Shown in pieces: positions 1-7,774 of a DNA stretch of 64,000 bases (positions are counted from its first letter, which is position 1; the number at the start of each line of letters is the position of its first letter). The notes below the pieces were generated by a model. It made no database searches and was not told the DNA's origin. It saw nothing but the letters and a program-made list of their open reading frames with translations. The DNA comes from Sva-07 sp963698435. GTDB taxonomy: Bacteria; Actinomycetota; Acidimicrobiia; Acidimicrobiales; Ilumatobacteraceae. The stretch covers positions 186,001 through 250,000 of the forward strand of contig CAVOQV010000018.1 in assembly GCA_963698435.1 (NCBI GenBank), written 5' to 3'. Made by a program: the position numbers and the translations under genes.

Positions 1-2227
1 CCTGAACGAAGACCCCGAGGGCGAGCGCGAAGAGCAACTCGGCGACGAGATTGCCGCCGAACAGCATCGCCAGGCGCCGCGGGGATCGCAGACCGCGGAG
101 AATGGAGACGGCCTCGTGCACGGTCCGGCGGACCCCTCCGAGCACGTATCGGCGGAGGCGGGGAACGATCAGGATCACCAGCACGGCGATACCGAGCACC
201 ACCGCCAGCATCCACGCGATCCGCACGGCTGAGGAGGCCGGGCCGGCCACGTCGACGTCGAGCGACAGCCCGCTGAACAGCAACAGCGAGCCGAGGAGCA
301 ATGCCTGGACGATGAAGCCGCTGACGCCGTCGAGGGCACCGGTCGCAACCGCCGTGGAGGCCGGAAGGCCCTGGCGCTGGAAGAACCGAACGTTCACGGC
401 GATACGCGCCGCCGCGGTCGGGATGGCCAGATTGACGTAGGAGATCGCGAGCTGGAGCGCATAGACGGGCCCGAGCGGCAACGGTACGGGAGCCGCGCCC
501 AGCGTCGACACCGCCTGGGCGACACGAGGGAGCTGCGCAACGACGAAGCCGATGGCGACGAGCCACCACGCAGCGCCCTGCAGTGAGTCGACGAACTCCT
601 CGAGGTCGAATCCGGCGAACGCGGACAGCAGCATCACGACGGCGAGCGCCGGGAGGGCGACCCGCATCACCGATCCGACGGTGAACCTGCGCATCCGGAT
701 CAGCGGTGGAGCTTCGACGCCCGCCGCGTCGGCGACGTTCGAGCGCAGATCGTCGAGGTCGATGTCGAGCACCTTCATCATCCGCCGCTGGTCGGCGGTG
801 AGTGCCGTCGGCTGCAGGTAGGGGAGCAGGTCCTCGATCTCGTCGACGGAGCGTTGCTCGAGCAGACCCTCGATGGCCAGCTCCCGTCCGACGAGACCGA
901 TCGAGGTCACGAAGAGCTGCGCATCATCCCCGCGCACCTGGGCGGGGGTCGGAGCGACGGCCGCTCCATGGAAGTGGACGATCCCGAGCCGACCATCGTC
1001 GAGCACGAGATGTTCCTCGTCGAGGCGGCCGTGGACGAGCCCGTGATCGTGCAGAGTGGCCAGCAGCCCCCACAGCTCCCGGAGCCTCGGGCGGGCCTCG
1101 CCGTCGGTGAAGACCGGGTCGGGAGCGACGCCGATCTCGCTGAAGCGGTCTGGTTGGACGAGCAGGGTGCCACTGCGTCGCAACACGAGCAGTGCGTCGT
1201 CGGTCGCGGTGGCCCCCGCGGTCACCACGGAGTCCGTCGGCACACCGGCCTGCGCGGCCAGGAGCGTCATCAGTGCCTCGTGCTCGACCTGACGGAGTCG
1301 CCCGAAGCCGACAGGGGAGCCGGGCTGACGTAGCCAGATCGTCCGCCGCACCGTCGAGACCAGTGCAGCGTCGTAGGCGTCGCGTCCGTACAACTTCACG
1401 ATCAGTTCGCCGCCGTCGGCTGCCCGAGCGGCCACTGCGAAGTAGCCCGCATCCTGGCGGTCGGCGACCCCCAACTCGGTGATGTCGACGTTCAGGTCCG
1501 CCAGCGCATAGCGGACGTCGTCGAGGCTCGGTCGGCCGGCGCTCGATCCGACGATCAGGTGGACGATCGCAGCCGCGCCAGCGGCCGACAGGAGCGCGGC
1601 GACCACGCCCAACGTGGAACTCGCCCCGAGTGCGACCGGCGCAATCGATCCGAACGCGATGACCGTGTAGCCGAGGCGCCGCGCCGGTCGGACGAGGTGG
1701 GGCGACGCCGTGACGAGCAGCGCCGCGGGGAGGGCGAGCCTGGCCGAGGGGAACACCGGTGGGGGCTGGACATCGCCGAAGAGCGCGTTCCACTCCGGCC
1801 AGGCGCCGGTGACCGTGCGGCTCAGCAGCAACCAGAGCACGATCCCGGCGAGGATCGCGAGGAGCATGTCACGCCCGACCCTCGCCCTCCCGCGTGTGAA
1901 CGCAGCGACGAGCACCAGCAGGGCCCACAGTGTCGGCAGGTCCGCAAGGACCTGCCACATCCCCGTCAGCGCATCCGGCAGCGCACCGAGGAAGCGGGTC
2001 ACCGCCCTCGAGAAGCCGGGTTCGGGAACGGCGACGAGCCCGACGAGCACGATGCCGACGAACGAGATCGTGAGCAGGATGACGTCGGTGGCACGGCGCG
2101 CCCGAGGCTGATCGCCGGCGCTGGTGAACAGACGCAGACCACGTCGAATCCTGCTGGCCATCGCCGTCACCATCTCGGTTGCGTCGTCCTGGCCGACGCT
2201 CGCGACCGATCGAGTCACTTCGGTCAT
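1..2227 (-). CDS. Partial flippase-like membrane protein with pseudokinase domain
   Basis: One open frame runs leftward from ATG at 2227 to the window edge without a stop, so the C-terminus is missing (742 codons seen). It reads as an N-terminal membrane part with several hydrophobic segments, then a soluble kinase-like domain, then more membrane segments resembling the lysylphosphatidylglycerol synthase/flippase (UPF0104, AglD2-like) domain. The kinase-like domain has GLVHGRLDEEHLVLDDGR where an active enzyme would have HGDL...N...DFG, so it looks catalytically dead. Proteins of this layout are common in actinobacteria and are thought to act in lipid or polyprenyl-carrier flipping; the exact substrate is unknown. 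A GGAG lies 3 bases before the ATG; an in-frame GTG 9 bases upstream is an alternative start. Confidence 0.8.
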   Translation of the reverse strand, partial: MTEVTRSVASVGQDDATEMVTAMASRIRRGLRLFTSAGDQPRARRATDVILLTISFVGIVLVGLVAVPEPGFSRAVTRFLGALPDALTGMWQVLADLPTLWALLVLVAAFTRGRARVGRDMLLAILAGIVLWLLLSRTVTGAWPEWNALFGDVQPPPVFPSARLALPAALLVTASPHLVRPARRLGYTVIAFGSIAPVALGASSTLGVVAALLSAAGAAAIVHLIVGSSAGRPSLDDVRYALADLNVDITELGVADRQDAGYFAVAARAADGGELIVKLYGRDAYDAALVSTVRRTIWLRQPGSPVGFGRLRQVEHEALMTLLAAQAGVPTDSVVTAGATATDDALLVLRRSGTLLVQPDRFSEIGVAPDPVFTDGEARPRLRELWGLLATLHDHGLVHGRLDEEHLVLDDGRLGIVHFHGAAVAPTPAQVRGDDAQLFVTSIGLVGRELAIEGLLEQRSVDEIEDLLPYLQPTALTADQRRMMKVLDIDLDDLRSNVADAAGVEAPPLIRMRRFTVGSVMRVALPALAVVMLLSAFAGFDLEEFVDSLQGAAWWLVAIGFVVAQLPRVAQAVSTLGAAPVPLPLGPVYALQLAISYVNLAIPTAAARIAVNVRFFQRQGLPASTAVATGALDGVSGFIVQALLLGSLLLFSGLSLDVDVAGPASSAVRIAWMLAVVLGIAVLVILIVPRLRRYVLGGVRRTVHEAVSILRGLRSPRRLAMLFGGNLVAELLFALALGVFVQ

Positions 2228-2321
2228 CGGCTCCACCGGAGCCCGCAGAGGGTCGGGATCGAGCCTCGAGCGATCAAGGCTCGGAGATTACTCCAGCCGG
2301 TTCGTCGTCGTGTGCTGGTTG

Positions 2322-2474
2322 ATGTCTGCGGCCGCAGCGCGAACCGAGCTCCCGGCCACGGGTGGCTCGGTCTCGACCGTCCTCGTGATGGCGGGTCTGC
2401 TGCTGGCTGCCGGATCGACCCTCACGCTGCTGACGCGACACGGAGCCAGGATCCCCGAATCTGACCCTCGGTGA
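2322..2474 (+). pseudogene. Orphan LPxTG cell-wall sorting signal
   Basis: A 50-codon stretch carries ELPATGG (motif at 2349-2363), then a roughly 20-residue hydrophobic segment (VLVMAGLLLAAGSTLTLL), then a short tail with Arg and His. That order is the classic sortase substrate signal. There is no signal peptide or passenger domain in front and no convincing ribosome site, so this is more likely the 3' end of a lost surface protein than a working gene. A tiny membrane peptide cannot be excluded. No sortase gene is visible in the window. Confidence 0.45.
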
Positions 2475-2914
2475 TTCTGGCCAATGCTCGACCGCCCGTG
2501 GTCCTGACACCGGTGAGGCCCGCGAGGCGATCTCGGGCCCACGCTCAAGCAGGGTCAACGTCCGTCCGGCACCCGAGAACTGTCGTCTCGATCGGTTGAA
2601 TTCGGACGCCGGCCTCGCGGCGGAGTGTCGCATCGAGCGAGGAACGGGGGGAAGGACTCCAGCCCGACTCGGGGGTGTGACATGAGGACAGAAGGGTTCG
2701 GATCAGTGTTCGAGGGGATCAACGCCGACGCGAACCTACCGTTCCCGTCTACGAGACCTCCTGCGCTGATCAGCTCGGTTGGATCCTCGAGGACACGGTG
2801 CCGTCGCTGCGATCGTGGAGAACGACGAGATGGGGGCACTCCACGCCACCGTGGCCGAGCGTCGAGTGACGTAGTTCCCTGCCGAACGAGGCTCGAATCG
2901 GTCAAGGTGGAACC
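2475..2914. other. 440-bp region without a supportable gene
   Basis: Open frames exist on both strands but none has family-like sequence, a good start or codon use that stands out. I see no strong hairpin and no repeat of the families found elsewhere. AAGGTGG at 2904-2910 is the ribosome site of the next gene. Confidence 0.5.
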
Positions 2915-3784
2915 GTGAGCGAGTCACCGAGACGTTTCGTGGTGGTCGGGGTCGATGGCTCCGACGGGTCTGCCATCGCGTTGCGGTGGGCGCTCGACCA
3001 CGCCGACCAGCTCGGTGACATCGAGCCCGTGATGACGTTCGTCAGCGGTCCATTCGAGTACGGATTCGACCAGGTCGACGGTTCCGATTGGCCCGGCGAG
3101 CCGTATCGGAGCGAGTCAGTGTTGCGGATGCAGGCCTTTCTGCAATCGCATGCACCCGCACTCGTCGACTCCGCCGTGGTGATCGAGCATCGAGCAGGCC
3201 CCGGTTTGGTCAAGGCGGCTGCGGCGTCGGAGCTGCTGGTGGTCGGGACCCGCGGATGGAACGATCGCGTCGACCTGTCGGTGGGATCCGTCGGCGCCTA
3301 CTGTGCGCGACACGCGACCGTGCCGATCGCGCTGATCCCGCACCACGTGCCCGCACGCCAGGATCACCTCGACGTCGTCGTCGGCTTCGACGGTTCGCCC
3401 CACGCCCACCACGCGCTGCGGTGGACGCTCACACATCTCCGCCGCTCGGCCCGGGTCACCGCGGTCGGGGCGTTCACGGACGACACCGTCATCGGCGAAG
3501 TGCTGGCGCCCCCTCCTGGCAACGCCGAGGCGACCGCGAGGGCGGAACTCGAAGCCGGTGTGATGACAGTGCTCCGCGGTCTCTCCGTGCACCCCGCCGT
3601 GGAGTTGGCGGTCCTGCCAGGGGATCCGCGGGCGGTCCTGCGGACGGTGAGCGACGATGCCGACCTGCTCGTCGTGGGCTCGCGCGGGCACGGCGTCCTG
3701 GATCGTCTGCTGCTCGGGTCGGTCGCGAGCGCGCTCGCCCACCACCCGACGGTCCCGACGATCGTCGTCCCGCACCATCGCTGA
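2915..3784 (+). CDS. Tandem universal stress protein (two UspA domains)
   Basis: 289 residues with two UspA folds. Domain 1 begins VVVGVDGSDGS at the N-terminus and ends near residue 145. Domain 2 begins DVVVGFDGSPH and carries the ATP-binding signature G-x2-G-x9-GS in VGSRGHGVLDRLLLGSVAS. Domain 1 has a weaker version (VGTRGWNDRVDLSVGSVG). Such proteins bind ATP or adenylates in the cytoplasm and are typically induced by hypoxia or stationary phase. GTG start, chosen because AAGGTGG lies 4 bases upstream. No box of the kind found at 54-60 kb is evident upstream. Four more UspA proteins lie at 54-62 kb. Confidence 0.93.
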   Translation: MSESPRRFVVVGVDGSDGSAIALRWALDHADQLGDIEPVMTFVSGPFEYGFDQVDGSDWPGEPYRSESVLRMQAFLQSHAPALVDSAVVIEHRAGPGLVKAAAASELLVVGTRGWNDRVDLSVGSVGAYCARHATVPIALIPHHVPARQDHLDVVVGFDGSPHAHHALRWTLTHLRRSARVTAVGAFTDDTVIGEVLAPPPGNAEATARAELEAGVMTVLRGLSVHPAVELAVLPGDPRAVLRTVSDDADLLVVGSRGHGVLDRLLLGSVASALAHHPTVPTIVVPHHR

Positions 3785-3950
3785 CCCTGTGCCTCGTGGC
3801 GGTTCGCTGCTTCATCGCATCTTCATGGTGATCGCCATGCGCGCTTGATGGGGCTCCGGCCATATGGATCTTGCAAGGACAAGGTCCGAAGGAGACCCGG
3901 AACGGATTCCGGCAACGCCGACGGCTCGAGACACTCAGAAAGGAGTGGTC

Positions 3951-4320
3951 ATGCGCAAGATGATGTTGACACTCACCACGGTTGGACTGCTCGCCGTCCC
4001 GGCGGGCGTGGCCTTGGCCCAGTCCGACACTCCCGAACCGGCAGGTCCGGTTCCCACCTGTGTCGATCGCGAACAAGATCGGGATCGAGATCGTGACCGC
4101 ACCGCCGATCAGGCGATGCCGGGGACGCAGGATCAGCTGCGCATTCAGCAGCGGACACAGGATCAACTCCACGATGGCACCTGCGATGGTGACTGCACGG
4201 GCGACCAGGCCCAGCACCAGTACCAGCTACCAGCACCAGTACCAGATGCAGGATCAGGCTCAGGTCGCCGATGGTGCCATGCACCGTCAGGGCCCCATGG
4301 GCAATGCCGGCAACGGCTGA
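3951..4320 (+). pseudogene. Secreted Gln/Asp-rich protein split by a +1 frameshift
   Basis: ATG at 3951 (AGGAG 6 bases upstream) starts a signal peptide (MRKMMLTLTTVGLLAVPAGV, cleavage likely after ALA) followed by Asp/Arg and Gln-rich sequence. Inside an imperfect CAG-CAC-CAG-TAC repeat, one extra base near 4227 shifts the frame. Ignoring it restores a Gln/Tyr-rich stretch (YQHQYQMQDQAQ) and a stop at 4320, for a 122-residue product. Without the correction the frame runs on into the next gene. Either a real slippage mutation, phase variation, or a sequencing error. Function unknown; it sits just before a DUF2202 lipoprotein, and the two may be co-expressed. Confidence 0.65.
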
Positions 4321-4327
4321 CATCGAC

Positions 4328-4358
4328 GAACTGCCGGGACGAGTCGTCCCGGCAGTTC
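4328..4358 (+). terminator. Strong hairpin between secreted protein and DUF2202 gene
   Basis: Perfect 13-bp stem GAACTGCCGGGAC / GTCCCGGCAGTTC with a 5-base loop, 8 bases after the stop at 4320. There is no T-run, so it may be a weak terminator, an attenuator or an mRNA-stability element. Confidence 0.6.
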
Positions 4359-4404
4359 TGCGTCGTCGCCTCGCCGACGACCCGAACCTCACGAAGGGAA
4401 CATC

Positions 4405-5151
4405 ATGAACACCTCACCCGGATCTCACCCAGGATCTCGACATGCGCGCCGGGCTCTCGCTGTCTCCACCGCGGCGCTGCTCGTGCTCGGCGCATCCTGC
4501 ACCGACGACTCGACGTCCGAGGAGTCCGCGCCAACGGTCGAGACCACGGCATCCGTCGAGTCCAGCTCGGCCGGATCGACCCCGGCGGTCGAGACCACCT
4601 CGACGGGTGTTCCCCCGGCCGCCTCGGGACTCACCGACGGCGAGGTCGCCGGACTGTTGTGGATGCGCGAAGAGGAGCAGCTCGCCCACGACGTGTACGT
4701 CGTGCTCGGCGACCTCTGGGGCCTGCGCATCTTCGAGAACATCGCATCGAGCGAGACGTCCCACATCGATGCGGTCTCCGGACTGCTCGGCCAGTTCGAC
4801 ATCGACGACCCGGCCGCGGGCAACGAGCCCGGCGAATTCACCGACTCGACACTCCAGGGCCTGTACGACCAATTGATCGTCGATGGCAGCAAGTCGCTCG
4901 ATGCCGCACTCAGCGTCGGCGCATTGATCGAGGAACTCGACGTCAGCGACCTCCAGGTTCGATCGGCTGCGACCGACGTGTCCGACATCGCCACGGTGTA
5001 CGCGAATCTCGAACGGGGCTCGCGCAACCACCTGCGTGCCTTCACCTCGCAACTCGAGCTGCGCGGTGTGACCTACGAACCCACCCAGCTCGACTCGGCG
5101 ACGTTCGATGCGATCGTTACGAGCGTGACCGAGCGGGGACGCGACGGCTGA
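4405..5151 (+). CDS. DUF2202 ferritin-like lipoprotein
   Basis: 248 residues. The signal peptide ends in a lipobox LVLGASC, followed by a Ser/Thr/Glu-rich linker of about 45 residues, so the protein should be membrane-anchored outside the cell. The folded part is a DUF2202 four-helix, ferritin-like domain: REEEQLAHDVY, ENIASSETSHIDAV, ALIEELDVSDL and NLERGSRNHLRAF supply the Glu and His spacing expected of a di-metal site. Biological role of the family is unknown; metal or oxidative-stress handling is an inference. GAAGGGA 5-6 bases before the ATG supports the start. Confidence 0.85.
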   Translation: MNTSPGSHPGSRHARRALAVSTAALLVLGASCTDDSTSEESAPTVETTASVESSSAGSTPAVETTSTGVPPAASGLTDGEVAGLLWMREEEQLAHDVYVVLGDLWGLRIFENIASSETSHIDAVSGLLGQFDIDDPAAGNEPGEFTDSTLQGLYDQLIVDGSKSLDAALSVGALIEELDVSDLQVRSAATDVSDIATVYANLERGSRNHLRAFTSQLELRGVTYEPTQLDSATFDAIVTSVTERGRDG

Positions 5152-5209
5152 CGACCGAGCGCTGTGGACCGGGCCAACCACCAGTGCCGGCGACGACGTG
5201 GCTCCTACG

Positions 5210-5932
5210 ATGAACCCCGTGCCGAACCAACGAGTCCTGGTGGTGGACGACGAGGCAGCCATCCGCGATCTGGTCGGCTCCTACCTTCGCGACGAAGGAT
5301 TCGAGGTCGAGGAGGCAGCCGACGGAGAAGCGGCCCTGACCTGTTTCGCCCAGCGCACTCCCGACCTCGTCGTGTTGGACCTCCGTTTGCCGGGCATCGG
5401 CGGCCTCGACGTGCTGCGCGAGATCCGGCGTACCTCCGCGGTCTACGTCATCGTGCTCACGGCACGGGCTGACGAGACCGACAAGCTGATCGGCCTCGAA
5501 CTCGGCGCCGACGACTACGTCACCAAGCCGTTCAGCCCGCGCGAACTCGTCGCCCGAGTGCGCGCCGTGCTCCGCCGTCGACGCGACGGCGCAATGGACG
5601 CCGACAGTGCCGGGACCTCCGACGAGGTGATGCAACTCGATGGCCTCACCATCGACGTCGGCCGGCACGAGGTGCGCGTCGACGACGAACCGGTGGAACT
5701 GACGAGTCTCGAGTTCCAGTTGCTCTCCACCCTCGTCGAGGCGCCGGGTCGGGTGTTCACCCGTCGCCAGCTCATCGAGCGGGTGTGGGGATGGGACTTC
5801 TACGGCGACGAGCGCCTCGTCGATGTCCACATCGGCAACCTTCGCAAGGGCATCGGCGATGCGGCAGACGATCCACGGTTCATCGGAACCGTTCGCGGCG
5901 TCGGCTACAAGTGCGTGGGAACGCCGCAGTGA
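5210..5932 (+). CDS. OmpR/PhoB-type response regulator
   Basis: 240 residues from the ATG used here. Receiver domain with acidic pair DD at residues 13-14, phospho-acceptor Asp57 in LVVLDLRLPG, and the conserved Lys in DDYVTKPFSP. The C-terminal winged helix ends in RFIGTVRGVGYKC, typical of OmpR/PhoB DNA-binding domains. Stop overlaps the start of the kinase gene (GTGA), so the two are a coupled pair. Alternative GTG starts exist at 5198 and 5219; none has a strong ribosome site. The regulon is unknown; the DUF2202 lipoprotein gene lies directly upstream. Confidence 0.93.
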   Translation: MNPVPNQRVLVVDDEAAIRDLVGSYLRDEGFEVEEAADGEAALTCFAQRTPDLVVLDLRLPGIGGLDVLREIRRTSAVYVIVLTARADETDKLIGLELGADDYVTKPFSPRELVARVRAVLRRRRDGAMDADSAGTSDEVMQLDGLTIDVGRHEVRVDDEPVELTSLEFQLLSTLVEAPGRVFTRRQLIERVWGWDFYGDERLVDVHIGNLRKGIGDAADDPRFIGTVRGVGYKCVGTPQ

Positions 5933-7080
5933 GCCGGACCTGGTTTCCTCGTCGGCTGCGCACGCGACTCTTCCTGTCGTACGTGGTGGTGGTTGCTGCG
6001 GGTGCCGTTGCGATGCTCGTGGTGGGGACCGTGGTCACCAGGACGGCATACGAACAGCGTCTCGGTGGGTTCGGGTTCGGCCGTGGCCAAGGCCGTACCA
6101 CCGGCCCGACCGAGGCGCAGCTCACGTCGGCGCTCGACGAGTCACTCCTGCCAGCGCTCCTTTTCGGTGTCGGCGCTGCGCTGATCACTGCGGCGATCGT
6201 GGCGATGGTGGTCGGCACCCGGTTGCTGCGTCCGATCGATCAGCTCGGAGCAGCGACCCGCCGCATGGCCGCCGGCGACTTCGCCTCGCCGGTCCCCGTG
6301 CCCGCTGAGGCCGAACTCGCCTCGCTGGCCAACGACGTGAACCATCTCGGTGAGCACCTCGCCACGATCGAGCAGCGCCGCACGCAACTGCTCGGCGAGG
6401 TGACGCACGAGATGCGGACGCCGATCACGGTGATTCGCGGGCAGACCGAGGGGCTCATCGACGGGATGATCACACCGTCCGCCGAGGTGTTCGCAGGGCT
6501 CGCCGACGAGGCGTCGCGCCTGGCGCGCATCGTCGATGACCTCACCCTGCTGTCGCGTGCCGACGAGGGCACGCTCGAGATCGATGTGACCGATCTCGAC
6601 CTCGGCGTCGTCGCAGCTGGCGCTGCCGAACGGCTACGACCACAGTTCGACTACGCCGACGTCGACCTCGTCGTCGAAATCGGCGACCCGCCCGAACCGA
6701 TCCCGGTTCGTGGCGACGTCGGTCGGCTCACGCAGGTGTTGTCGAACCTGCTGGGAAATGCGCTCGGCCATTCCCCGACCGGGGGAACGGTGACGGTTCG
6801 CTGCGGCCGTCAGAACTCGCTGGCGTTCGTGGACGTGATCGACAACGGTCAGGGCATCCCTGCCGACGAGATCGACCACATCTTCGAGCGGTTCTATCGA
6901 GGGAGTCGCCCGCGGACGGGTGGCGCCGGGCGTGGCATCGGACTGACGATCGCTCGCAGCCTCGCGAGGGCGCATGGAGGCGACGTCGTCGTCGATTCGG
7001 GGGGCCCCGGAGCGAGGTTTCGATTGACGGTTCCCGTGTCGGACCGGGCGGGTGTCACCGCCTCTGCGATCACGCGTTGA
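5929..7080 (+). CDS. Membrane sensor histidine kinase
   Basis: 383 residues from GTG at 5929, overlapping the regulator stop by 4 bp. Two membrane segments (about residues 14-36 and 75-100) flank a short extracytoplasmic loop rich in Gly and Arg. A HAMP linker follows, then HisKA with His160 in EVTHEMRTPI, an N box (SNLLGNALGHSP), G boxes (DNGQGIP, GAGRGIGL) and F box (IFERFYRG). It should phosphorylate the upstream OmpR-type regulator. The loop of about 40 residues is small, so the signal may be sensed in or near the membrane. Confidence 0.93.
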   Translation: MSRTWFPRRLRTRLFLSYVVVVAAGAVAMLVVGTVVTRTAYEQRLGGFGFGRGQGRTTGPTEAQLTSALDESLLPALLFGVGAALITAAIVAMVVGTRLLRPIDQLGAATRRMAAGDFASPVPVPAEAELASLANDVNHLGEHLATIEQRRTQLLGEVTHEMRTPITVIRGQTEGLIDGMITPSAEVFAGLADEASRLARIVDDLTLLSRADEGTLEIDVTDLDLGVVAAGAAERLRPQFDYADVDLVVEIGDPPEPIPVRGDVGRLTQVLSNLLGNALGHSPTGGTVTVRCGRQNSLAFVDVIDNGQGIPADEIDHIFERFYRGSRPRTGGAGRGIGLTIARSLARAHGGDVVVDSGGPGARFRLTVPVSDRAGVTASAITR

Positions 7081-7128
7081 ACTGGCTCGGCTCGATCGTG
7101 ATGAAGGTCGCCGCCGAACCCTGCGTTG

Positions 7129-7229
7129 CGATGAGCGAACCGACCGTATGCGGTGGTTTGGCTCATCGGTGGGGGCGGTTCTCGCGTTGCGATGAGCGAA
7201 CCGACCGTATGCGGTGGTTTGGCTCATCG
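7129..7229. repeat. Family A palindromic repeat, locus 1 (two copies, 61-bp period)
   Basis: Two identical 40-nt imperfect palindromes at 7129-7168 and 7190-7229, arms CGATGAGC and GCTCATCG, separated by a 21-nt spacer. Related elements with the same length and period lie at 18554-18715 and 55746-55846. This locus sits just upstream of the furA promoter, which begins 20 bases after the second copy. Confidence 0.85.
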
Positions 7230-7249
7230 GTGGGGTTCTCGCATAAACA

Positions 7250-7285
7250 TGGACAAAGTACAGAAATGGTGTTAGTCTGCTTTGC
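7250..7285 (+). promoter_or_regulatory. Leaderless furA-katG promoter
   Basis: TGGACA (7250-7255), a 17-base spacer and TAGTCT (7273-7278) form a sigma-A-type promoter. The ATG of furA starts 7 bases after the -10 box, so the transcript should begin at or beside the start codon. The spacer is AT-rich compared with its surroundings and would be the natural place for FurA to bind and repress itself, as known for mycobacterial furA-katG. Confidence 0.65.
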
Positions 7286-7711
7286 ATGTCCAGCGATGTC
7301 AGTGAGCTCCTGCGCCAACATGGCATGCATGTCACGGCGCAGCGCTTGGCGATCATGCGGGTGGTGTCCGAGCATCCCCACGCCACCGCAGACACGATCG
7401 CCGACGAAGTGCGAGCTTCGATCGGATCGATCTCGCGCCAGGCCGTCTACGACTCACTCGGCGCGCTCGTCGACAAGCAACTTCTCCGACGCATCGAGCC
7501 CGCCGGCTCCCCAGCCCGCTACGAGAACCGCACCGGCGACAACCATCACCATCTGATCTGTCGCGGTTGTCGCGCATTGTTCGATGTCGACTGCGCGGTG
7601 GCGTACACGCCGTGCCTCACCGCATCCGATGATCACGGCTTCGAGATCGACGAAGCCGAAGTCGTCTATTGGGGCCGCTGCCCCGACTGCCGCACCGCAT
7701 CCCCCGACTGA
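7286..7711 (+). CDS. furA: Fur-family repressor, FurA type
   Basis: 141 residues. N-terminal winged helix (VTAQRLAIMRVVSEHPHATA...SRQAVYDSLGAL) and C-terminal dimerisation/metal domain with NHHHLICRGC and GRCPDC, giving the HHH and two CxxC-type zinc/regulatory metal ligands of the family. Located 63 bp upstream of katG in the same direction; in mycobacteria and streptomycetes this pair is a peroxide-responsive unit in which FurA represses both genes until oxidised. The same role is likely here. Confidence 0.92.
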   Translation: MSSDVSELLRQHGMHVTAQRLAIMRVVSEHPHATADTIADEVRASIGSISRQAVYDSLGALVDKQLLRRIEPAGSPARYENRTGDNHHHLICRGCRALFDVDCAVAYTPCLTASDDHGFEIDEAEVVYWGRCPDCRTASPD

Positions 7712-7718
7712 CCACCCC

Positions 7719-7763
7719 TACCGAGCACACCCCTACCGAGCACACCCCTACCGAGCACACCCA
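7719..7763 (+). repeat. Three 15-bp tandem repeats in furA-katG spacer
   Basis: The unit TACCGAGCACACCCC is repeated three times (starts 7719, 7734, 7749; the last copy differs at its end) and leads directly into the AAGGAG ribosome site of katG. It fills almost the whole intergenic gap. Copy number could vary between strains and change furA-katG spacing. Confidence 0.8.
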
Positions 7764-7774
7764 AGGAGCACATC

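Noticed and set aside
1559..2464. Rightward 301-codon frame
   Set aside because: It is antisense to the flippase-like gene, which has clear membrane segments and kinase-like text; the rightward text is Arg/Asp-rich with no family match.
2555..2918. Two opposing short frames in the 2.5-2.9 kb gap
   Set aside because: Neither has family-like sequence, a good ribosome site or bias; both look like GC-rich random frames.
7129..7229. Possible CRISPR-like array (40-nt repeats, 21-nt spacers)
   Set aside because: Only 2-3 units per locus, spacers within a locus are alike, repeats are long palindromes, and no cas genes are near. A REP-like family explains it better.
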